64,000 nt of DNA, taken from assembly GCA_011503125.2 (NCBI GenBank), contig WWBZ02000040.1, positions 3,286,001 to 3,350,000 of the forward strand, read 5' to 3'. This DNA comes from Botryosphaeria dothidea (taxonomy: Eukaryota > Ascomycota > Dothideomycetes > Botryosphaeriales > Botryosphaeriaceae). Positions 22,167-33,206 of the stretch are shown here, piece after piece. Position 1 is the stretch's first letter; every line of letters begins with the position of its first letter. A program made the translations under genes and the position numbers. The notes under the pieces were generated by a model. The model was not told the DNA's origin and made no database searches. It was given only the letters and a program-made list of their open reading frames with translations.

Positions 22167-23180
22167 CACTCACTCTATCGGCTCAGCGCAATTGACTACT
22201 TCCGTTCAAGTGGTGGCACAACCATCGTTGGTCAGCAGAACCCTCCGAAATCGCGCGGGCCGGTCCGCTGGTCCCTTCCTTTCCGTACACAGGGGCAACG
22301 TATCTGCTGTGCCCGCGGAAAACTCGGGTGTTCGGAGAATGAGAATCCGCCATTATTCTCAGGTGGCCTATTCTTTCTGGCTCAGGTGACAAAAGAATAT
22401 GATGAGGTTTAGCATGGAAACTACTAGGACTGAGCCAGCTCTAGATTCTTCCTAAGCAAGTACCGGGATCCGTAGTAGTTGACTCAGCTCTGCAGTAGAC
22501 TACTTCTATAGGCTTCAGAGCAATTGAATCTTTCCACGGAGAGGTTCAGACTGCTCAGGTAGACGCAAATCTGTATGAATGACTCATGGATGCACATGTG
22601 GATTTTGAGCCTTCACCGATCTTCCTCTGGATGCGCCATATTTCCCATCCATCTCCTTCCCTCTCCCTTTTCGTCTACATTCGCGGAAGATATCGGCAAC
22701 CTGCGGCTCCTTTCGGATCACGGAACACCTCCACATGAAATCGGAAGGTAGTGGTCTTTCGGCCTTATTCCGAGACCTGTAAAACGGGCGGTGTGTGCAT
22801 GTCGATCTCATGTAAGGAAAGGGGCTTCAGATGTGATTTGCTGACCTTCGCACACGAAAGAGTAGGTGTTGCAGAAGCTTGCTCCGAACCCCAACATATC
22901 GTTGCAGTGCAATTATCTGTCCTTTGTCTTTCGGAACGAGGATATAAGGCTTGCCGAATGTTAACGGTAATAGCTCAAATAGGTATAGATCACTACCGGC
23001 CCTATTCCTACCGAGGGTGAGTAAAGAGCAGTATAAATATTGCGGCTCCACCCGGTCCGAATGCGTTCGATGATCTGGCTGTATCGGGAAATTTTCTGAC
23101 CAATAGTTAAGCATAAATGGTTCTCGTTTAGAGAGAGGCTGAAGTGGTGGCGCAAGCCCACTATGTTTCACCGACGACCA
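22167..23180. other. intergenic, no confident gene
   Basis: About 1 kb upstream of the FAD monooxygenase. Only short frames without splice continuity are visible. Confidence 0.3.
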
Positions 23181-23499
23181 CTAACAAGCCTCGTTGAACG
23201 TGAGACGCATGCAGTGCATAGCGCCGCGCTCGAAGACGCTCGTGTGTGAGACCTGAAAGCAAGTGCGCACAGGCTGGGTTTAAGAGCTCTGCTGTGACGC
23301 AATACCTCATTGAGCATGTACTGCTGGCCGATGCCAGACTTGCCAAAATCTCACAACAAAGTACACACGCTCCTTCCTTCCCATCAGCTCCGGTAGCTCT
23401 ATGCTGTCAATTTCTCGCCAACCTCACCTTACTCAGCGCTGCCACATCTCCCGGCAGTGCCGTACGCCCCAAGACGTGCTCCGCAGTGTCAGTCGACAT
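23181..23499 (-). CDS. possible small three-exon gene, function unknown
   Basis: A speculative model. Exon 1 (23499-23428) reads MSTDTAEHVLGRTALPGDVA through ALSK. Exon 2 (23338-23306) reads SGIGQQYMLNE. Exon 3 (23252-23181) reads VSHTSVFERGAMHC through FNEAC and a TAG. Introns 23427-23339 and 23305-23253 have GT/AG ends and both are phase 0, giving 58 residues. No signal peptide and no family is recognised. It might instead be the 3' end of a longer or decayed gene, since the frame upstream of 23499 stays open for some distance. Confidence 0.3.
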
Positions 23500-24169
23500 G
23501 GGTTTGTAGAGACGACGTGAGGTTTCTATCTTAAGCTCAGAAGACGAGCACGATCGACCGTCATCTCGCCCGCGGAATTCTCGATCGTGACATGCACGAA
23601 CCTTCCTGAATGATAGTATGACCCTTTCAAGAACCTTTCATACCTCAAATCGATATAATCCTAATCTAACGGTAGCATGGCTAATAACGTTCAAGACTCA
23701 ATCCAACAACAGCAAGCAAGATGACACTACAGCACTGGTTCGCCATTTAAGCACTAAGATCTTTAGCCTCGAGAAACACGCGGTCACCCGGGAGATGCGT
23801 TGGATGATGGCAAGAAAAGAACAGGGATGGTCAGGATGTTTGTCGTTGGGGTGCTGGGTGGCAAGAATTTTGGGACTTGCAGGGGTGCTCAAGCCGGCGA
23901 AAAGAGCAATGGCATGCGTGCTTCACTGCAAGCTCCAACAGGGCACGAGCAAACCTGTCAGGCAGTCTTGCTGAAGATCAGGAATACAATAACAAAAATG
24001 GAGCATAGGGGGCTGAAGTATTCGTCCAGGCTTAGATGTCCGAAAGAATTGATGATTTTTGCATCCTGACGACTGTTCAAACTCCCCATAATGATGAAAT
24101 AACTGCAAATTGAGAATAGCCCCACCGCTTAGTAGCATTGATGCATCAGATATTTTTAGATAGATACCT
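23500..24169. other. intergenic, no confident gene
   Basis: Between two minus-strand genes or candidates. I see nothing I can support. Confidence 0.3.
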
Positions 24170-24849
24170 TCAATAAACTCCATTCTCTACGCAACGGAAG
24201 CTCGCAATTCGGTCATTCCATCCTACTCGTGCCAAGTCCTCTACACCCGGGTATTCCATTGTCGTATTCATCCCGGTGCAATTGTCGCCTCTGCGTGGAA
24301 GACCGAATCCCGTCAGCACTTGTTCTTAAGCACCAGACATATAAACGCCTTGATAGCATGCACTCAGAGCAGAGTGAAGTATCCCACTTACTCGTATACC
24401 GTGCAGTTAAGGCCTGGATCAGGCCCGTAGGAGGATACTTGGCGGTACCTTGTAACAAGTAAAGAATCGTCAGCCTTTATATTCCTTCGAAGGGGAAGTG
24501 GGGGCGAGTGAACGTAAGTGAAGCGCCGGGAAAGGGAGAAAAACGAATAGTGTTTAAAACTTACCATCTCTGCCAATCCGGTGAGTCCCACAGTTGAAAA
24601 CAACCAGGGCCGAAGTACTGCAACCATTGGCATTGTGACCCCGAGTCTTTGGAGCTGTTGCCCCAGAAGACATCTGTGCACATGTAAATCTGTGAGAAAT
24701 AACCATTAGCCTTGGTGCTCATGACACTCTGAATGGGAATGGAGGTTTCGTCCGCTTACCCCTTGGATGAATGCCGCCGCAGGTACCGCGACGGCGCTGC
24801 CGGCGAGAAGTGTTCCTACATAAGGGATCGTGAGTAAATTGTAACGCAT
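24170..24849 (-). CDS. secreted beta/gamma-crystallin-like protein, four exons
   Basis: Hidden by short exons. Exon 1 (24849-24760) is exactly 30 codons with a signal peptide (MRYNLLTIPYVGTLLAGSAV). Exon 2 is 24689-24565 (IYMCTDVFWGNSSKDSG... to PDWQR). Exon 3 is 24448-24392 (YRQVSSYGPDPGLNCTVYE). Exon 4 is 24290-24170 (GDNCTGMNTTMEYPGVEDLA, ending CVENGVY). All three introns have GT-AG ends, two with GTAAGT and one with GTAAGC, and phases match. The mature protein of about 110 residues has six cysteines. The end motif GWNDRIASFRC, with YE-DxNCTG before it, is characteristic of small secreted fungal proteins with a beta/gamma-crystallin-like fold. The assignment by motif is good; the function of this group (host interaction, wall binding or antimicrobial) is not settled. 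Confidence 0.8.
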
Positions 24850-24920
24850 TGTTCAGGGTTTTCACTTGTGGACCGAAAGTGAGCCCCAAAGCCAACGAAA
24901 GCTTGTCTCTGTTAAAAGTC

Positions 24921-24934
24921 CCTATTTAAATAGG
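24921..24934 (-). promoter_or_regulatory. 14-bp perfect palindrome, MADS-like or TATA element
   Basis: CCTATTTAAATAGG reads the same on both strands and starts 72 bp upstream of the crystallin-like gene's ATG. Its core resembles Rlm1/MEF2-type CTA(A/T)nTAG sites but has six rather than four central A/T. It could equally serve as a TATA-like element. Confidence 0.35.
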
Positions 24935-25773
24935 TGACACTGCAACAAGCTGTCAAATGCGTTGTCAAACAGGTGTTATTTGGCCATCTCCAACTCCGTT
25001 TTCAGAATCGAACAACTTACCAGATCTCTAAAATCTGGTTGCTGCCCTTGAAGTTGTCCTCCATCCCCCGATCGATAGTCTTACGATACACCCTTCACAG
25101 TTCTTTCAGTGCCATATCCATCTCGGCGATCCTGGATCCAAGTCGTTGCAGTCCGGCAACTCCGTCAGTGTGAATCAGAAGATGGATGTGAAGCATATGG
25201 ATCCCTTTGCCACACCTGGCTCATTTGCCCAAGAAGCTTCCGTTGCGGCCCGGTGATGTCCGAAGCTTGAATCTGATATTCCGAATGGTCCCCGAGATTA
25301 CCTGAGTAAACCTCGCAACGATGCAGATGGCCGGTGAGGCGTGTAGGCGTGATCTCCCGTCGCACGCGAACAGGGCTGAGATTCGTGATTCGCAACAACC
25401 AACATGTGGGAGGCTGATTCTGAGCCAGATGTGATCTGCCACGTCGTAGGGCGCGCGAGTTAAGGCTGCTGTGGGTTGTGTGGTACCTCAGAAAAAGCAT
25501 ATATGCCTGAACAGGTGGCTACGGCGCAGAGGTTAGCTGCGGAGCAGTCTCGGCGACAGACTAATAACTCACTGTGACACGCGTGGAATATGTTACGCGT
25601 CAGTCGAGAGGCGGCGTTGCAGCCATGTGGGAAAAAGCAAAGGGCGATAGTGCCGGTTCGGAAGGCGGATCCGGGGAGAGAGGCCGGGTTGTTCTTGAGC
25701 TGAATGACAGCTCATTATCGTCACATCTGTACTTGGGCCTAGCGGCTGAAGTTTGGGCGAAGGAGGAACTCGT
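24935..25773. other. intergenic with unresolved coding-like stretch
   Basis: A minus-strand frame within 25165-25500 includes NLSPVRVRREITPTRLTGHL and RCEVYSGNLGDHSEYQIQA, which read like protein. No ATG, signal or splice arrangement could be fixed, so no gene is called. Confidence 0.3.
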
Positions 25774-26300
25774 TTATGTCGTGATCATGGATCCTCGGTC
25801 GAGAATAGCCTGCTGCTCGGCTGACAGACAAACGCCAGCGCTATTGTTAGTAGAGCGCCATATCTGACGCTTGGGCTCCCACGAGATCCTCGAGACTCCT
25901 CGTACATCTTTGAGAATAGCCACGAATTGGTCGGCTCCACGACATCCAATGCTAAATATCCGGCGCACGAAGTCCTGGTTGACCGGCAAGAGGGGATTGC
26001 GGGCAGCAATCTGATAGGAGACGGACAAGTGAAATGGGAAAAAGCCGATGCACCTCAGGTTGAAATTACTTACAAGTAGCTAATAATGCGAGACCGTTTC
26101 AAATGAGCTAAAGCCCGCTGCATTCTTCCGGCACTCTGATGTGAAACCCCCACCGCCAAACTCAATCTCACAGAAAGAAGCTCGCCCGCCTAGCGCTTTG
26201 CGACAGAAACAACCTGGAAGATCCTCACCGGTCAGGCAGAAGAGAAGGATGATGCTGGGACTACGGTCCGTAGATTCCAGGAAGGCGCGTTAGTGGAGAC
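25774..26300 (-). CDS. possible multi-exon gene of unknown function, 5' end unresolved
   Basis: The last exon is well delimited. An acceptor at 26011 (TATCAG) is followed by IAARNPLLPVNQDFVRRIF, then RGADQFVAILKDVRGVSRIS, GVCLSAEQQAILDRGS and a TAA ending at 25774. Upstream, an open stretch from about 26270 encodes SIILLFCLTGEDLPGCFCRK, FCEIEFGGGGFTSECRKNAA and GFSSFET. It could splice to the last exon through a weak GTCTCG donor, because an in-frame TAG blocks the stronger GTAAGT site. The cysteines suggest a small secreted protein, but I could not place a start or signal peptide. Decay of the gene is equally possible. Confidence 0.35.
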
Positions 26301-28690
26301 GGGCCGAAGGTGTCCTGGGTCTCCGCAAACACGGGGCCGGTTTTGCGGCGTATTGCAAAAGCGAGGTCGAGGAGGGCAAGGATAACGGGAGCAATGATCC
26401 GGATGCAAAGTCCATGATGTTTGTTCAAACTTACGTCCTGGCAGCATATAATTCTCCTAGTGTTGCCACGTTATCGCGACAAATGTACGGCCCATGCCCA
26501 TGGCTTGATGCTGCAAGCACGAGACAGTGGATGCCGCTTTCCAGGATATTGGGCTCGACGAGCTGTGGAATGGGTCGACGCTGACGTGCGGTTGCCCAAC
26601 CAAGTCATGCAGTTGCAGGAGCGCTGACATCACACGCAAGGGAAACTGTGTAAGGGAGTTGAGCGCACGCCCAGCAGAAAGCTTAAAGAAACCGTGAGAT
26701 CATGCCAGCGCACGCGTACATGCGTATCGGTTGTGCTTGCGCGCTGCAGTGCTGGCTGTAACAGGAATGGAATGCAGCGAACCGCCACTGGCCTGTCGGA
26801 GCCTGTCCAGCGCATGCAGTGCGGCCAACCATCACATCACGAAACCCCTCCCCCCAACACCATCTTGCTCAACCCATATTTCGTCAACCAATAGCCCCCT
26901 TGCTTCTCGCTTGCACAATGCCGTCTTTTCCTCACTCCAGAGCCTCACGTCTCCCAGGAAAAGAAATAAAACGCCCTGTGGGGCTGGATAAGCACAAATG
27001 AGCAGTTTCAATGTTGAGGCGTTCCGGAGATCACAGGTCCGCGGATGCTATGGGAGACGACAGCCGAAACGAGGTTCGAGACGGATAAGGTTGGCGTGGC
27101 CGTGATGGGCTGATGGAATGTGCTGCATGACACCCGGGCCTGCATGAGAAAGGCCGGCGGACCACTCGTGAGCGGTGCGGCGTGAAGATAGTATTCACTC
27201 AAGACATAGGATCGACGTTTAACGAGAGCCACAGGGAACCAAGGCACCCTGTGAGAATGAACGGGCGGGCGATATTGCGACAGGCGCTTGCGATATTGGC
27301 GATCGTCCAGCGTGAGGCTTACCCGCGAGTGGAGCACTTGTCCAATGGCGTTCTTACCGACGGGGCCTGCCCATCCGCGGCGGAGGACATGCAGGCGGAT
27401 GTCAGGCCCGCAGGATGGCCGTCATGTCAGACGTCGGGTTGGCCGGTGGGCGGCGACGGTGGTGGTCTGGCGTGCCTGGAACGGGTCCGAGACGGTGGCA
27501 GCAGCAGGGCAGCGGTGATGTCGGCGGCTTCTGCCACGAGGGAGCTTGCTGATGTCGGCGCGGGAGGGGCTGGTGAGGGAGGGGTGGATGGAAGGCGGTC
27601 GAAGCTGGGGATAGGGTTAGCGGAGGCAGTGCTGCTCCCTTGACCTTGACCTTGACCTTGGGCTTGGGCTTGGGCTTGACGTGGGCGTGGCTACCTGCTG
27701 CTTGCGGTGCGAGCGATGCGGAGAAAGCGCGTGTAAGATCTGGCACTGGACCCTCGCAGCTCGCGGGCATCGCGGACCTGCGGCGCCAGCACGATGCTAG
27801 CCCGGATCGAGTCTGGGGGGAGCACGCACCAGTGCCTTACGCGGGCATGGGTGTTGAAGGGGACATCCAGGCTCGCACTCCCGCCATGTACCCGGTTCGG
27901 CCAGCGTCCGCGGGCTTGAGATCCGGCAGAGCGAAAAAGAAAGGCGGCACATGGTCTCAGATCCAACGGCGCGCGGTGCTAGGGACAGACAGTGGCACTC
28001 GGTATTGCTCGCAGCGCGTCGATAAGTTGCCGCTGCGGCCATGCCCATGCCCATGGGCATGCTGCTATCGCGCATGATCGCCGAAACTAGCACGGCGGAG
28101 AGCTTGGCCGTGGGAGCTCTCTGGAGGCCTGAGGAGGACGCGGTGATGAGATGATTCGAACGGACAGCAAACGGTGCAGCTGGGGATTTGCAGTGGCAAA
28201 CTCCCGTTTTAATGCTGCCCTGCAACGCGCTGCCAGGCTGGCCGGCCAGCGCAGCGCTGAGGTGGTCGTCCAAAAGGCCTGGCGGGCTGACCGCGCGTGA
28301 GGAGGACTGAGCTTGCAACGCTGCGGCGCGGTGATACAGGATGAGTTTGGTGCCCGAGCTGGGCGAGCGGTTGGGCAGTAGGGCGCAAGAATGAGGCGAG
28401 CCTAACCAGCGACGCTGCTGCATCCCACGTAACTCGACGAGCGTGCGTGCAAGCTCCGCCGGCGCGGAACGGCAGCCATAGGCCAATGGCCAGAGGGGCC
28501 CTGCTGCTCATTTGCGAAATGTGGACTTGGCCTCGCTGGTATTTAAGCAGCGAGCCCTGATTCGGGAGGTTGATGGGCGACTCTGCGAGCCATCGCGAAC
28601 GACTGCACTCTCTACAGGCTGCTCCCTCGCGCCATTCCTCTTCCGGAACCAGGCCCTGCCATTCGTCCATCCGTCCATCCATCATTCATC
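26301..28690. other. intergenic, no confident gene
   Basis: About 2.4 kb. It contains a hexamer repeat (annotated separately) and long but low-complexity frames (e.g. minus strand 27797-28486) that look like by-products of GC-rich sequence. A short CCATGC repeat with an internal palindrome lies near 28038-28060. Confidence 0.35.
27639..27680 (+). repeat. hexanucleotide microsatellite, 7 units
   Basis: Seven perfect 6-mers in a row: three CTTGAC, three CTTGGG, one CTTGAC. On the minus strand a frame through it reads alternating Lys-Pro and Lys-Val, but that frame is not supported as a gene. Confidence 0.85.
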
Positions 28691-29110
28691 ATGCCTGGCA
28701 TGGCCACCACCTTAAACAACTACTTCGTGCCGGGCTACGGCATCTCGAGGGCCGTCATCCAGGGCGAGATCCGCTACCACTGCGGCCCGGATGCCATAGT
28801 CCGCCCCTTCACGCATCAAGTGAGACTGCATCGTGCTCAAGTGTTCCTCCTCGACCGCTGACCGCCTGTCGCCAGGGCCGCGATGGCTTCCTCGTCACCA
28901 CTGCTGGTCCGCCCCTGACCAAAGTAGGCCGCTCCGCCTCCATCCACCGTGCCACTTGTCCTGACTGACTTCCAAAAGGCCCAGATAGAGGACATCAAGG
29001 AAGCCTCCCGCGAGTACGAGGAGCGCCAGGCAGAGCGCAGCGGCGACGACACAGAGCCCTTCGTGAACAAACCGATACCCGTCGGCACCCGCGGCCGGAA
29101 AAGCTTCTGA
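28691..29110 (+). CDS. small conserved fungal protein, unknown function
   Basis: Three exons: 28691-28819, 28876-28923 and 28979-29110. The GT-AG introns 28820-28875 and 28924-28978 are both phase 0. The product is about 102 residues. It begins MPGMATTLNNYFVPGYGISR, continues VIQGEIRYHCGPDAIVRPFT then HQGRDGFLVTTAGPPLTK, and ends in a charged helix (IEDIKEASREYEERQAE) and KPIPVGTRGRKSF. The ATG at 28700 (MATTLNNYF) is an alternative start. The pattern of a short FVPG..ISR opening, a G-x-DA-VRP middle and a helical tail recalls small conserved ascomycete proteins of unknown role. A TATTTAA element near 28540 could be the promoter. Confidence 0.75.
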
Positions 29111-29524
29111 CCTTCGATCGAGTTGCAGCGCAGCGTGGAGCTTTGGTGTCTGGTCTTGTCCGAGGATGGCTTTCGGGTATTGTGGCAATTCAGCGTGGCG
29201 TTGTGGGCACTATCATTATACGTCTCTGTTTCGACGGCGTTTCTCCAGTTTCTGGCCGTCATGGCGTCAGCTCTCCGGGCGGCTGGCTGTCTGGTATTCT
29301 TTGAGTTTGCTTTTGCTTTGCGTCGATTTCTGGGCAGCGAATCCCAACTCTTCCCAAGCCGTCATGGCATTTCAAGAAACATATCATTTCGTCGTGGAAT
29401 CATCTATCGTCTAAAAGTCCGAAAGTTCAAACAGACATCCTAGCAAGGGCCCGGCAAATCACTTTTCTTCAGCTCAGAGCACTATGTCCTTGCTGAATGC
29501 GCTCTTCTCCCTGATGATCTGTAG
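29111..29524. other. 3'-3' intergenic region
   Basis: Between the convergent small protein and the histidine phosphatase. It presumably contains both 3' UTRs. Nothing else was seen. Confidence 0.4.
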
Positions 29525-31116
29525 TTAGTAGACTTCCCCAAAACCTTTGAGGCTTTCGAGCTTCGCCTTCTCCACTCGCTCGTCCCTTTCTTCATCCGTC
29601 AAGTTGTCGCCCCCGGTGAGTTCACCTTCACCATCGTCGTCGTCTCCAGCCTCTTCACCGCTGTCTCCGTCGCCCAGAGCGTCTGCTCTTGCGCCAGCAC
29701 CCATGCCGCTTTCTTCTTTCCACGTCTTCTCGTTACGCCGCCGAACTTTGGATCGCTCCCTGTGTGAACTGCCTTTTAGGAGCGCGCGAGAAAAGTAATC
29801 GCTGTCATCTGAGAATCCTTCTGCTGGGGTGCCAGCGCCAGACTGCGACCCCCCGAAATCACGACCAGGATGAAGCCGTAGGATGGCTTGAGGAGTCGAC
29901 TTCTTCCTTGTGCTGTCGGCATCAGATGATGCTGGTGTGTCGTCCACGTCAGACGATGCAGGAGCCTCGTTGCCTTCATGCGCACCTGCAGGATTGTCGG
30001 CTTTTTCTGACTGTGGTTCCACAACAGCAGGAGCCGGTAGCGCTGCAAGCTTGTCCAAATCTGCCGTGTTCTGACGGCGTGTACGGCGCGGGAAGTTTAT
30101 CTTGTCGTGATTACAACCATGCACACATCCACCCCATCGACGAGCAGCTAACGTAGGAGACTCTGAGTATATTGGAGGCGGAGGTCCTGTAGCTGGCGCT
30201 ACTGTGCCGTTGGCCCCGTTGGTCCCGTTCGTGCCGTTACTTTGGTTTGCCGCATTGCGACGTTTTAAGTCTGACCAAGTGCGCAGTTTGTTCTCCAAGA
30301 TGTATTTACCATTGTCGGTGTTTTGTTTCATGACGATGAACTCGCAGTGGTTTATGTTCCGTAGGTCCTCAAAATATTCAACGGACCAGTGATACCTATA
30401 TCGGCGTTAGTCTTCAGACGAGACCTGGACTTCTTGCATTCAAAGCCCGTACCACTTCATGAGGAACACTCTTGTCATCAAACCATGAGTGACCAGCACG
30501 CACACGCTGGGAAAGTCTTCCTCGCCAAAGAGTCGCCACAAGCTCTCGTTAAAGCCACTGACGCGGTCATAAGCATCTGCAGCGCTCTCTCCGTTTGGAA
30601 TCCGGTAGAAGAAGTGTCCGTAGTCGGCACGCTCTTGCCACATTCGTTCCATTTCGGCCGAGCATGGCTGGAAGTTGCCGAAGTCCTGCTCGCGCAAACG
30701 AGGCTCCTCGAAAACCTTAATGGTGTGGCGAGGAAACGGGGACGGCGAAGGTTCGTCGGATGTTAATGTGCGGAGGATGCCTTCGGTGGTTTCGCGAGTG
30801 CGGCGGTAGGGAGAGGTGAAGAATTGAATGGTATCGTCTGGTCGGAGAAGGTCGCGCAGGCGGCGCCCCGCGTCTTCAGCCTGGTGAACATCTGAGCAGA
30901 GAGTACCTTGGTGGCCGTGGTATTGGTCGACTTACCTGCTGCCAACCGTCTGGTGTTAATTTCACGCGGTGGTCGGGGATGAACTGGTGAATGTCGCGGT
31001 TCTTGTTACCCTCGCTCTGGGCATGCCGTATGAGCAAGATCATCTATAGATTGTCAGTGACAAGCTCCGGCTCGTATTGCCCCGCGAGGTGATGTACTTG
31101 CCCGTGGTTTTCCCAT
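29525..31116 (-). CDS. histidine phosphatase / phosphoglycerate mutase-like protein (DET1-type)
   Basis: Member of the histidine phosphatase superfamily, resembling yeast broad-range acid phosphatase DET1. The ATG at 31116 starts a 15-nt exon (MGKPR). The next intron (31101-31044) has a GCAAGT donor, i.e. a GC-AG intron. Exon 2 (31043-30936) carries the RHG-type catalytic motif LIRHAQSEGNKN. Exon 3 (30880-30453) has FTSPYRRTRET, RLREQDFGNFQ, the PNGESAADAYDRV motif and the second catalytic His in VCVLVTHGLMTRVFLMKW. Exon 4 (30395-29525) continues HWSVEYFEDLRNINHCEF, then a long Ser/Asp/Glu-rich, probably disordered C-terminal extension (GDGDSGEEAGDDDDGEGE). The catalytic domain is complete; the tail is longer than in yeast. 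The substrate is unknown. Confidence 0.9.
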
Positions 31117-31630
31117 CTTGCCCGCTGGTGGTAGACTGAGGAAGGCTGGAGGAGAGGCAGAGAGGGGAAGCGCCCAACAAAGAGGTATTTCGAGGGCTGA
31201 TCTGCCTTGGCTGCAGGAAGAGACGTTTCAGGGCGTTTCCAAACAGTGATGGGCGCCAGGGCGGGAAAGCGGACGGAGACGAGGACGGCCGGGGCATCGG
31301 AGCGGGCAGGGACGCCGCCCACCCAGAGTCCACCTGATTAGCCATGCACTAGCGCCCGAGCGGCAGGCACACAGACCTCCAGCCATTTGCCCGCAATCGC
31401 TGTCGCGCCTTCACCACCAAACATTTCTGCCTGCGTCATATACAGCTCGCGCTTCAACCTTCCTCGCCACAACGCGATCGTGTCCCGCACCATATTCGCC
31501 ACAGTCGCCAGTATCGTCGCTGCAGACGCCCTCTACAGTTTTCCGTCCGGCTGACACGCAGAGCGCGCGCTGATTTCTTCCACCCACTGCCGCGCGAGCC
31601 TTGCGCCAACCTCACCTGACCTTCGCCGCC
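31117..31630. other. divergent promoter region
   Basis: About 514 bp between the head-to-head histidine phosphatase (-) and the PRKRIP1-like gene (+). No TATA box stands out, as is common for housekeeping genes. Confidence 0.4.
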
Positions 31631-32239
31631 ATGTCTGAGCCAATCCCCGAGTCCATTCCCACAAGCGCCGATCCACGAACCCACCGGCCCACCAAGAAAC
31701 GCGCGCTCTCCCCCGCATCTGCCCAAGCAAGCCAGCTCGAAGCATTGTTCAAGCACCCCGACAGGGAAATCAACATTCCTGGCGGCCCCAAGTCGAAGTC
31801 GCTGCCGCCGCCTCCTGAAATCGTCGCCAACGTTCAAGGTTCCTCTGCGGGTGCTGGCTCCGGCGAATTTCATGTCTACAAGGCCTCGCGCAGGCGGGAG
31901 TACGAGAGGCTCCGGCTGATGGATGAAGAGACGAAGAGGGAACAACAGAATAAGGAGTTCGAAGAGAAGATGGCCGAGATGCGGAAGAAGGACCAGGCCA
32001 AGACGAGCAAGAACAAAGCGCGAAGGGAGAAGGCCAAGCTGCGAAAGCAAAAGAAATCGGAGAATGGTGATTCGGGCGACAACGTCGAGGACGGTGTCGA
32101 TAACGGCGAGAATAAGCCGGTGCAGAGTCTTAAGCGGCGGCAACCGGAGAGTGACGACCCAGTGAAGTTAGTAGCCAATGGCTCCGCGGGAACGACAAAC
32201 CCGGACGAGGTTGGCATCGTAATTCACGACGACGACTGA
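31631..32239 (+). CDS. PRKRIP1-family protein (DUF1168), spliceosome-associated
   Basis: PRKRIP1 family proteins are nuclear; in animals the protein binds the catalytic spliceosome across the U2/branch region. The single exon starts at the ATG at 31631 (MSEPIPESIPTSADPRTHRP) and encodes 202 residues. The family core is visible: QASQLEALFKHPDREINIP, GEFHVYKASRRREYERLRLM, and a long basic helix EFEEKMAEMRKKDQAKTSKN, followed by alternating Lys/Arg segments (ARREKAKLRKQKK). The tail is acidic and disordered, ending VIHDDD. It is divergent from the histidine phosphatase. Confidence 0.9.
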   Translation: MSEPIPESIPTSADPRTHRPTKKRALSPASAQASQLEALFKHPDREINIPGGPKSKSLPPPPEIVANVQGSSAGAGSGEFHVYKASRRREYERLRLMDEETKREQQNKEFEEKMAEMRKKDQAKTSKNKARREKAKLRKQKKSENGDSGDNVEDGVDNGENKPVQSLKRRQPESDDPVKLVANGSAGTTNPDEVGIVIHDDD

Positions 32240-33206
32240 CGTTGCTGGGTCACCATCTCTTTCCAGATTCCTTCGTTCTTCTACGATTTCGCTGGGTATA
32301 CTTTTATTCAAAATTGATCAAGCATTCTCGTGGGTATTCCTTGCAACTTGGGCCTACCCACCTTATCACTGCACGAATGCTAAACCGATCCACCTCAGAG
32401 CTTCCCTCTTCCCAAGTAACGCGTGGAACATTGTCTTGAGACTCTTCTTCAGGCAGGTGCCTTCCTTCAAACTCAGCAGCAGAGCTACGCTCGACCAAGT
32501 ACCAGCAGATAATCCAAATTCAAGCTAACATAGGTCGAGCGAAAAGGGTTCAATGATGTCCAATGGTGAACTGCTTGAGGGCGGCTGGCCAGGTTAGATC
32601 AGCGAGTAGGAAAAGAGTGCACTTTCATCCTGGGCACACATGATATGTAAATTTCAGTTATTCGTTCGGCATTGCAGGATGATCGAGCATAACGCAGTTG
32701 GGACAGACCCTTAAGACTGTCCAATCATGAGTAACAGACGCTTCAGGCAGCTCACAATACAGTATTTTGAACAACGAGACAATCACACTGTGTTTTCGAA
32801 AACATTTTTCCTATCTTCTGTGGCAGCCCCAATTTTTCAAACCTTCTAAACCACGCAATATTCTTGTTCATGATTGGGTACCATTTGATATTCCTGTTAT
32901 ACGAGGACGATTTTCTGAAGTACTCCGACATACTCTTACCGTGGAAGTTGAAGCATTCATCTGTATGTAAATGTAATCGGCACGTGCTGCTCCTGGCCTC
33001 CATGCCATTACCGGGTCAGCAGTTACTCGACAATCGGTTTAAAGGTGCAATCTTGATAACGAATCCTCGTTTCATTCGCGCGCCTTTGACGACGTCATGA
33101 GGAGTACGCAAAACCTTCCTACACCAGGACGTGGCCATCACCCTTTTGCATACTTGAGGTTGTATGTGGAGGGCGTATCCAATGGCATGTCTATTTCACA
33201 TTTGCC
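32240..33206. other. intergenic, no confident gene
   Basis: Between the 3' ends of the PRKRIP1-like and MFS genes. It is somewhat AT-rich around 32640-32960. I see nothing to annotate. Confidence 0.35.

Noticed and set aside
27182..28486. Long open frames on both strands in the 27-28.5 kb region
   Set aside because: They overlap one another, are low in complexity around the hexamer repeat, and show no domain or plausible splice structure. GC-rich sequence explains them.
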